DNA from: Aquicoccus porphyridii
GTDB lineage: Bacteria; Pseudomonadota; Alphaproteobacteria; Rhodobacterales; Rhodobacteraceae
Direction: 5' to 3'
Length of the DNA: 64,000 bases
NCBI RefSeq assembly: GCF_008369105.1
Contig: NZ_VINQ01000005.1
Span: 62,001-126,000 of the forward strand
In this document: piece by piece, positions 58,145 to 64,000 of the stretch
Numbering within the stretch: the first letter of the stretch is position 1
Layout: the number at the start of each line of letters is the position of its first letter
The notes under the pieces: model-generated
Told to the model about the DNA's origin: nothing
Databases searched by the model: none
Seen by the model: the letters and a program-made list of their open reading frames with translations, nothing else
Program-made: the position numbers and the translations under genes

Positions 58145-59865
58145 CCCAGACCATGGCTTCGACGGCCACCCCTGCCAGCGAAGAAGACTATCTTGCCACC
58201 GTGCGCGCCGCACAGGCCGCCAACTGGCCACGCGACATCCCCACCGATCCGGTCTATCCCCATGGCGAGGTCGGCATCACCGATTACCTGCGCAAATGGG
58301 CCGAAACCCAGCCCGACAAGGTGTTCTACAATTTCTACGGCGGCACCATCACCTACGGCGAACTCGACCACCTCAGCGACCGCTTCGCCGCGCGTCTGGC
58401 CGCCGACGGGGTGGCGCCGGGCGACCGGGTGGCGGTGTTCATGGGCAATTGCCCGCAATTTGCCATCGCCTTCTTCGGCATCCTCAAGGCCGGTGCCGTG
58501 CATGTGCCGGTGAACCCGATGTTCCGCGAACATGAACTCGTCTACGAGATGAACGACGCGGGCGCCACGGTCATGGTCGCCGCCGACATGCTGGTGCCGC
58601 TGGTCAACTCGGTGCGCGACCGGATCACCCTGAACACCCTCTATGCCACCGGCATGGCCGACTGGGTTCCCGAAACCCCCGCCTTCCACTGCCCGCCCAG
58701 CATCGTCTCGGACCCGTCCAAGGCCGAAGGCGCCGAGGATTTCATGGCAGCCATCGAAAGCTGCGACGCGCCGGTGCCGCAGATCCCCACGGATCTCGAT
58801 GCGGTCGCGGCGCTCAATTATACGGGCGGCACCACCGGCATGCCCAAGGGTTGCGTCCATACCCAGCGCCACATGATCTATACCGCCGCCACCACCTGCG
58901 GCATCGGCACACGCACCGGTCCGGGCGACATGTCGGTCTGTTTCCACCCGCTGTTCTGGATCGCGGGCGAGGACATGGGCCTGCTCTTTCCCGCCTTCGC
59001 CGGGTCGACCTGCATCCTGATGGGGCGCTGGGATGCGGTCACCTTCATGTCGGCGGTCGACCGGATGAAACCCAACCAGGCCGGGATGCTGGTCGATAAC
59101 GCGGTCGAGGTGATGAACCACCCCGAGGTGGGCCAATACGACCTGACCTCGCTCGAAAAGACCCGGGTTTCCTCCTTCGTCAAGAAGCTGAACCGCGAGT
59201 ACCGCGCGCGCTGGAAGGAGTTGACCGGCGCAACCATGGCCGAGGCGGCATGGGGCATGACCGAAACCCACACCTGCGACACCTTCACCACGGGTTACCA
59301 GGACGACAACTGGGATCTCGATCAACAGCCCGTTTTCGTCGGCATGGCCTGCCCGGGCACCGATTTCAAGATCTGCGATTTCGAGACCGGCGCGCTCCTG
59401 CCGCTGGGCGAAGAGGGCGAAATCTGTGTCCGCTCGCCCTCGCTCCTGACCTCGTACTGGAACAAACCCGAGGCGACGGCGGACTCGATCCGCGGCGGCT
59501 GGCTGCATACCGGCGATATCGGCGTGCTCGACGAGATGGGGCTTCTGCACTTCCTCGGGCGCCGCAAGGAGATGCTCAAGGTCAAGGGCATGTCGGTCTT
59601 CCCGGCCGAGCTCGAGGCGATGCTGGGCCGCCATCCGGCGATCATCGGCTCGGGCGTCGTCGGGCGACCCGACCCCGACAAGGGCCAGGTGCCCGTCGCC
59701 TTCGTCACCCTCGCCCCCGGCGCCGCGACAACCGCCGCCGAGATCGAAGGCTGGTGCGCAAGGGAAATGGCCGTCTACAAATGCCCCGAGGTCCGGATCG
59801 TCGCGGAACTGCCGATGACCGCCACGGGGAAGGTGAAAAAGGAAGAACTGGCCCAGTTGCTCTGA
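58141..59865 (+). CDS. AMP-forming acyl-CoA ligase
   Basis: A 574-residue cytosolic adenylate-forming enzyme. P-loop YTGGTTGMPKG, the A5-type motif WGMTETH, GWLHTGDIG and hinge GRRKEMLKVKG are present; the catalytic lysine is in TATGKVKKEEL. It makes an acyl-CoA from a carboxylic acid, ATP and CoA. Its chain-length or aromatic preference cannot be read from sequence. It is cotranslated with the ABC transporter and followed 22 bases later by the carboxylase, so its product is probably the carboxylase substrate. Confidence 0.9.
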   Translation: MTQTMASTATPASEEDYLATVRAAQAANWPRDIPTDPVYPHGEVGITDYLRKWAETQPDKVFYNFYGGTITYGELDHLSDRFAARLAADGVAPGDRVAVFMGNCPQFAIAFFGILKAGAVHVPVNPMFREHELVYEMNDAGATVMVAADMLVPLVNSVRDRITLNTLYATGMADWVPETPAFHCPPSIVSDPSKAEGAEDFMAAIESCDAPVPQIPTDLDAVAALNYTGGTTGMPKGCVHTQRHMIYTAATTCGIGTRTGPGDMSVCFHPLFWIAGEDMGLLFPAFAGSTCILMGRWDAVTFMSAVDRMKPNQAGMLVDNAVEVMNHPEVGQYDLTSLEKTRVSSFVKKLNREYRARWKELTGATMAEAAWGMTETHTCDTFTTGYQDDNWDLDQQPVFVGMACPGTDFKICDFETGALLPLGEEGEICVRSPSLLTSYWNKPEATADSIRGGWLHTGDIGVLDEMGLLHFLGRRKEMLKVKGMSVFPAELEAMLGRHPAIIGSGVVGRPDPDKGQVPVAFVTLAPGAATTAAEIEGWCAREMAVYKCPEVRIVAELPMTATGKVKKEELAQLL

Positions 59866-59887
59866 AGGCCGATACGCGGGAACCGAC

Positions 59888-62800
59888 ATGACAGATGAAG
59901 TGAAAAAGATCCTGATCGCGAATCGGGGAGAGATCGCCCTGCGGCTGGCCGGGGCCGTCGCGGAACTGGGAATGGAGGCCGTCGCCGTCTATTCCCAGGA
60001 CGATGCCGAGGCGCTTCATGTGCGCCGCGCGGGCGACTCCATCGCCCTCGAAGGCAACGGCGCACGCGCCTATCTCGACATTGGCGGCATCATCGACGCC
60101 GCCCGCCGGGCCGGGGCCTTCGCCATCCACCCGGGCTATGGTTTCCTCAGTGAAAGCGCCGAATTCGCCCGCGCCGTGGCCGAGGCTGGCCTCGTTTTCA
60201 TCGGCCCTTCGCCCGAGGCTCTGGACGAGTTGGGCGACAAGACCCGCGCCCGGCGCCTCGCCCGGCGCGTCGGCGCCCCGGTCAATCCCGGCCTCGACAG
60301 CGCCAGCGATCTCTCCGGGCTGCGGGCCTTCCTCGAAACGCTCGACGGTGCGCCCATCGTGCTCAAGGCACTGGCCGGGGGCGGCGGGCGCGGCATGCGC
60401 ATCGTCCGCGACGCCACCCAGCTCGAACAGGCCTTCACCGAGGCCAGCACCGAAGCCGAGGCCGCCTTCGGCAATGCCGCGATCTATGCCGAACGCTTCC
60501 TCGAAGAGGCCCGCCATATCGAAGTGCAGGTTCTGGGCGACGGCACCGACGCCGTGCATCTCTGGGACCGCGATTGCACCCTTCAGCGCCGCTATCAGAA
60601 ACTCGTCGAAATCGCCCCCGCCCCGGCGCTCGATCCTGACCTGCGCCAACGCCTGCTCGACAGCGCCGTGGCCATGGCCCGCGCCGTGGGCTATCGCGGG
60701 CTCGGCACCTTTGAATACCTCGTCGCCCGCGACGGCACGCTGGCCTTCATCGAGGCCAACCCAAGGCTTCAGGTCGAACATACCGTCACCGAGGAAATCA
60801 CCGGCACCGATCTGGTGGTGGCGCAGATCCGCGTCGCGCTCGGCGCAAGCCTTGCCGATCTCGGCCTCACGCAGGACCGCGTGCCCGCCCCGCATGGCCA
60901 CGCCGTGCAATTGCGCGTGAACATGGAACGGATGACCGCCGATGGCGGCGCTCTACCCATGGGCGGGCGCATCACCGTCTACGAGGCGCCGGGCGGCCCC
61001 GGCGTGCGGGTCGATGGCGCGGGATATGCCGGGCTTACCCCCTCACCCGCCTTCGACAGCCTGCTGGCCAAGCTGATCGTGCACAGCCCCGGCACGCTCG
61101 ACGATGCCATTGCCCGGGCGCGCCGCGCGCTGGGTGGCTTTCGCATCGAAGGGGTGGAAACCAACATCCCCTATCTCATGGCGCTGCTCGACCTGCCCGA
61201 ACTGGCACACGGCACCGCCCACACGCGCCTGACCGAGGAACGTGCAGCCGCCCTCTTTGACGCCGCCTCCGCCATGCCCGCCCCGGCCACGACAACCCCG
61301 CCCTGCACCGCCTCGAACGACCCGCTGGCGGTTCTGGCCTATGGCAAGTCCGGCGCGGCACCCGACAGGCGACCGGCCCCCGAAACCCTCGGCGACGGGG
61401 TGGTGACGGCACCGATGCAAGGGACCATCCTGTCGGTCACGTCCGAACCGGGCGCGCCGGTGCCATCCGGCGGCGGGGTGATCGTGATGGAGGCCATGAA
61501 GATGCAGCACACCATCCGCACCGAAACCGCCGGCCGACTGCGCGAGGTTTTCGTGTCCCCCGGCGATACCGTCTTTCCCGGCGATGCGCTCTTCGCGCTC
61601 GATCACGACGCCGATCTCGAAGGCACGGTGCAGGAAGAAACCCAGATCGACCCCGACCATATCCGCCCCGACCTGGCCGAACTGCTCGACCGCCGCGCCC
61701 TCACGCGCGACGAGGCCCGCCCCGAGGCCATCGCCAAGCGCCACGCCAAGGGCAAGCGCAGCGCCCGCGAGAACATCGCCGATCTCTGCGACGACGAGAG
61801 CTTTGCCGAATACGGCGATCTGGTGATCGCCGCCCAGCGCTCGCGGCGCGGCCTCGACGACCTGATCCGCAACACCCCCGCCGACGGGCTGATCACCGGC
61901 ATGGGCCAGGTCAATGCCGACCTCTTCGGCGCGGATCGCTCGCGTTGCGGTATCCTGCATTACGACTACACGGTTCTCGCCGGCACACAGGGCAAGATGA
62001 ACCACAACAAGACCGACCGCATGCTGCACGTGATCGAGCGCAACCGCACGCCGCTCGTGTTCTTCTGCGAAGGCGGCGGCGGGCGACCCGGCGACGTCGA
62101 TGTGCAATCCATCTCGGGGCTGCATGTGCTGACCTTCAACATGCATGCCCGGCTCTCGGGGCTGGTGCCGATGGTCGGCATCGGCTCGGGGCGCTGCTTT
62201 GCGGGCAATGCCGCGCTGCTGGGCTGTTGCGACGTGGTGATCGCCACCCGCGACGCCACCATCGGCATGGGCGGCCCCGCCATGATCGAAGGCGGCGGGC
62301 TGGGCACCTACCGCCCCGAGGAAGTCGGCCCCAGCGATGTGCAATCCGCCAATGGCGTCATCGACATCCTGGTCGAGGACGAGGCCGAAGCCGTCGCCAC
62401 GGCGCGCAAATACCTCTCCTATTTCCAGGGTCCGGTGCGCGACTGGCAGGCCCCCGATGCACGGCTTTTGCGCCATGTAGTGCCGGAAAACCGGATGGAG
62501 GCCTATGACGTCCATGCCGCCATCGACGGCATTGCCGATATCGACTCGGTGCTCGAGCTGCGGGCCGATTTCGCCCCCGGCATGGTCACCGCCCTGATCC
62601 GCGTCGCCGGGCGCCCGCTGGGCGTGGTTGCCAACAACCCGCACCACATGGCCGGGGCGATCGACACGCCCGGCGCCGACAAGGCCGCGCGCTTTCTCCA
62701 GCTTTGCGATGCCCATGACCTGCCGGTGATGTTCCTCTGTGACACGCCCGGCATGATGGTCGGCCCCGAGATCGAGAAAACCGCGCTGGTCCGCCACTGT

Positions 62801-63217
62801 TCGCGGCTCTTCGTGATCGGTGCCAATATCGAGGTTCCCACCTTCACTTTCGTCCTGCGCAAGGCCTATGGCCTTGGCGCACAGGCGATGGCCGGCGGTT
62901 CATTCCGGGCACCCAATTTCGTGGTCTCATGGCCCACCGGCGAATTTGGCGGCATGGGGCTCGAAGGAGCGGTGAAACTGGGCTACCGCAAGGAGCTTGA
63001 GGCGGTCGAAGACCCCAACGAGCGCAAGGAACTCTATGACACGATGGTTGCGCGTATGTATGAGCGCGGCAAGGCGATCAACACCGCCTCGATGTTCGAA
63101 ATCGATTCCGTGATCGACCCTGCCGAATCCCGTGACTGGATACTGACAGCCCTCGAATCCGCCCCCGTACCGGCCCCCCGGACGGGCAAGAAACGCCCAT
63201 GGGTCGACACCTGGTAA
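59888..63217 (+). CDS. Single-chain biotin-dependent acyl-CoA carboxylase
   Basis: A 1109-residue fusion of all activities. Residues 1-about 450: biotin carboxylase (ILIANRGEIALRL, HPGYGFLSE, ATP loop KALAGGGGRGMR, EANPRLQVEHTVTE). About 495-575: biotin carrier with the biotinyl Lys538 in MEAMKMQ. About 590-1109: carboxyltransferase with both halves (FCEGGGGRPGD; CDTPGMMVGPEIE; FRAPNFVVSWPTGEFGGM). Most bacteria encode these as two or three chains; single-chain carboxylases acting on long-chain or other acyl-CoAs are known. Specificity here is not evident. It is the last gene of the operon. Confidence 0.9.
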   Translation: MTDEVKKILIANRGEIALRLAGAVAELGMEAVAVYSQDDAEALHVRRAGDSIALEGNGARAYLDIGGIIDAARRAGAFAIHPGYGFLSESAEFARAVAEAGLVFIGPSPEALDELGDKTRARRLARRVGAPVNPGLDSASDLSGLRAFLETLDGAPIVLKALAGGGGRGMRIVRDATQLEQAFTEASTEAEAAFGNAAIYAERFLEEARHIEVQVLGDGTDAVHLWDRDCTLQRRYQKLVEIAPAPALDPDLRQRLLDSAVAMARAVGYRGLGTFEYLVARDGTLAFIEANPRLQVEHTVTEEITGTDLVVAQIRVALGASLADLGLTQDRVPAPHGHAVQLRVNMERMTADGGALPMGGRITVYEAPGGPGVRVDGAGYAGLTPSPAFDSLLAKLIVHSPGTLDDAIARARRALGGFRIEGVETNIPYLMALLDLPELAHGTAHTRLTEERAAALFDAASAMPAPATTTPPCTASNDPLAVLAYGKSGAAPDRRPAPETLGDGVVTAPMQGTILSVTSEPGAPVPSGGGVIVMEAMKMQHTIRTETAGRLREVFVSPGDTVFPGDALFALDHDADLEGTVQEETQIDPDHIRPDLAELLDRRALTRDEARPEAIAKRHAKGKRSARENIADLCDDESFAEYGDLVIAAQRSRRGLDDLIRNTPADGLITGMGQVNADLFGADRSRCGILHYDYTVLAGTQGKMNHNKTDRMLHVIERNRTPLVFFCEGGGGRPGDVDVQSISGLHVLTFNMHARLSGLVPMVGIGSGRCFAGNAALLGCCDVVIATRDATIGMGGPAMIEGGGLGTYRPEEVGPSDVQSANGVIDILVEDEAEAVATARKYLSYFQGPVRDWQAPDARLLRHVVPENRMEAYDVHAAIDGIADIDSVLELRADFAPGMVTALIRVAGRPLGVVANNPHHMAGAIDTPGADKAARFLQLCDAHDLPVMFLCDTPGMMVGPEIEKTALVRHCSRLFVIGANIEVPTFTFVLRKAYGLGAQAMAGGSFRAPNFVVSWPTGEFGGMGLEGAVKLGYRKELEAVEDPNERKELYDTMVARMYERGKAINTASMFEIDSVIDPAESRDWILTALESAPVPAPRTGKKRPWVDTW

Positions 63218-63296
63218 GCGACCCCGGCCCATCCACCGCCCCCGGCTCACCCTGCTTGCATCGGTTTGCCGCGGGCGGTTTTCGCCGCAACACGCT

Positions 63297-64000
63297 TCAA
63301 ACAACCTTCCAGCTGAACGCCGCACCGACGAGAACGAACATGGCGGCAAGCCCGGATACTGCCGTAAAACCCGCCCCCGCATAGACCGGCCCCATGATGA
63401 TCGGCCCGGCAAAGACCGCCGAATAGGTCACGGCACTGTTCAGGCCCATCACGGCGCCGCGCGCCGCGGCCGCACGCCGGTTCAGCGATACGACCAACGC
63501 ATTCAGCCCAAGCTGATTGAGAATGCCCCAGATCGCGGCCCCGGCAAAGGCCGCCCGGGGGTCAACCAGGGCAAAGCGCCAGCAGCCATAACTGCCCGCG
63601 ATGCCGAACAGCACCAGCAGGATATAGCCGCGCGTGATCTTCGGCGCGACAAGCCCAAGCCCGATCCCGGCCAGGCCGAACCCGAGCCCATAGGCCAGCA
63701 CGAAGAGACCGGTGCCCTGCGCCGAAAGACCGAAGGCATTGCGCATGCCCTCGCCGAAGAAGGCGAAACTGCCGTAGAACGCCGTCATGTAGGCAAACAT
63801 CACCACAAGCAGCAACGCCACCCCCGGCAATCGCACCGCGCGCCATGGCGGAGTCCGTGTCGTGGTGGTGCCCGGCGTATCGGGCAGCGCCAGGATGAGC
63901 CCAAGACTGACCGGCACCGACAGCAAGGCCAACAGCATATATACCGCGCGCCATCCAAGCCATTCGGTCACGACCGCCGCCAGCGGCACGGCCAGCACAA
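63297..64000 (-). CDS. MFS transporter, 3' part
   Basis: The reading frame is open to the window edge, so the N-terminal half is missing; about 234 codons remain. About seven hydrophobic helices are seen, including WLGWRAVYMLLALLSVPVSLGL, PGVALLLVVMFAYMTAFYGSF and LFVLAYGLGFGLAGIGLGLV. The helix pattern with the central RAV/loop (TTTTRTPPWRAVRL) marks helices 6-7 of a 12-helix drug:proton-type major facilitator. Convergent with the carboxylase gene, 79 bases away. Substrate unknown. Confidence 0.85.
   Translation of the reverse strand, partial: VLAVPLAAVVTEWLGWRAVYMLLALLSVPVSLGLILALPDTPGTTTTRTPPWRAVRLPGVALLLVVMFAYMTAFYGSFAFFGEGMRNAFGLSAQGTGLFVLAYGLGFGLAGIGLGLVAPKITRGYILLVLFGIAGSYGCWRFALVDPRAAFAGAAIWGILNQLGLNALVVSLNRRAAAARGAVMGLNSAVTYSAVFAGPIIMGPVYAGAGFTAVSGLAAMFVLVGAAFSWKVV

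Noticed and set aside
1-64000. tRNA, rRNA, CRISPR arrays, insertion sequences, prophage genes or riboswitches
   Set aside because: Reading the gaps showed no cloverleaf with a 3' TTCRANNC arm, no regularly spaced repeats, no transposase or integrase and no glycine-riboswitch-like element ahead of glyA. A covariance-model search would settle small RNAs.

Overview
The window is one contiguous, GC-rich, gene-dense stretch that reads as the chromosome of an alphaproteobacterium of the Rhodobacterales (Rhodobacter/Roseobacter group). The basis is gene content and order: the gpmI-envC-ctpA-rppH row, a fused malic enzyme/phosphotransacetylase, a class II HMG-CoA reductase beside propionyl-CoA synthetase, a DUF5368-SLAC1-sulfide:quinone-reductase set, many TRAP and ABC uptake systems, and candidate ScfR/PccR-type and FnrL-type boxes. 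No rRNA, tRNA, CRISPR array, transposase or phage gene was seen. Both ends cut a gene: gpmI on the left, an MFS transporter on the right.

Layout. 1-4.0 kb (+): gpmI (3' part), an EnvC-like factor, the CtpA protease and RppH. 4.1-13.7 kb: an aminotransferase class V protein and glyA (-), NAD kinase (+), then mvaA, prpE and maeB (-), a central-carbon and short-chain acyl-CoA block. The prpE upstream region carries clustered TTTGCAAA-type boxes. 13.9-18.4 kb (+): a tightly coupled nucleoside salvage operon, cdd-deoA-deoB-add-upp. 18.6-24.5 kb: a divergent YafY-type regulator/GST pair, a SPOR-domain protein, an alpha/beta hydrolase and small envelope proteins.

24.5-38.3 kb (-) is the most unusual part. 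It holds a branched-chain-amino-acid-type ABC transporter (with a LivH-LivM fusion), a MarR regulator, two tandem DUF1185 proteins, a UPF0280 protein, a 6-hydroxynicotinate-reductase-like Fe-S protein, a molybdenum hydroxylase (FAD subunit plus a fused [2Fe-2S]/Mo subunit) and an enamidase-like amidohydrolase. Together these look like an uptake and ring-opening route for a nicotinate-like N-heterocycle, patterned on the reductive (6-hydroxynicotinate -> tetrahydro-oxonicotinate -> formylglutarate) pathway known from Eubacterium barkeri, but with three extra proteins of unknown role. A shared 20-bp element lies in front of the enamidase gene and of the hydroxylase operon.

38.3-42.2 kb (-): an M19 dipeptidase, a SLAC1/TehA-type channel, DUF5368 and a Tat-exported sulfide:quinone-reductase-like flavoprotein with an FNR-type box upstream. 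42.3-47.1 kb (-): a TRAP transporter with two tandem DctP paralogues, and a zeta-class GST (maleylacetoacetate isomerase-like). 47.4-51.6 kb (+): an RND efflux pair. 51.7-63.2 kb: a GntR regulator divergent from an operon of Dpp-type ABC transporter, acyl-CoA ligase and a single-chain biotin-dependent acyl-CoA carboxylase, which suggests uptake, CoA activation and carboxylation of one organic acid. In all three uptake systems the gene for the binding protein is followed by a stem-loop before the membrane genes, which would favour binding-protein expression.
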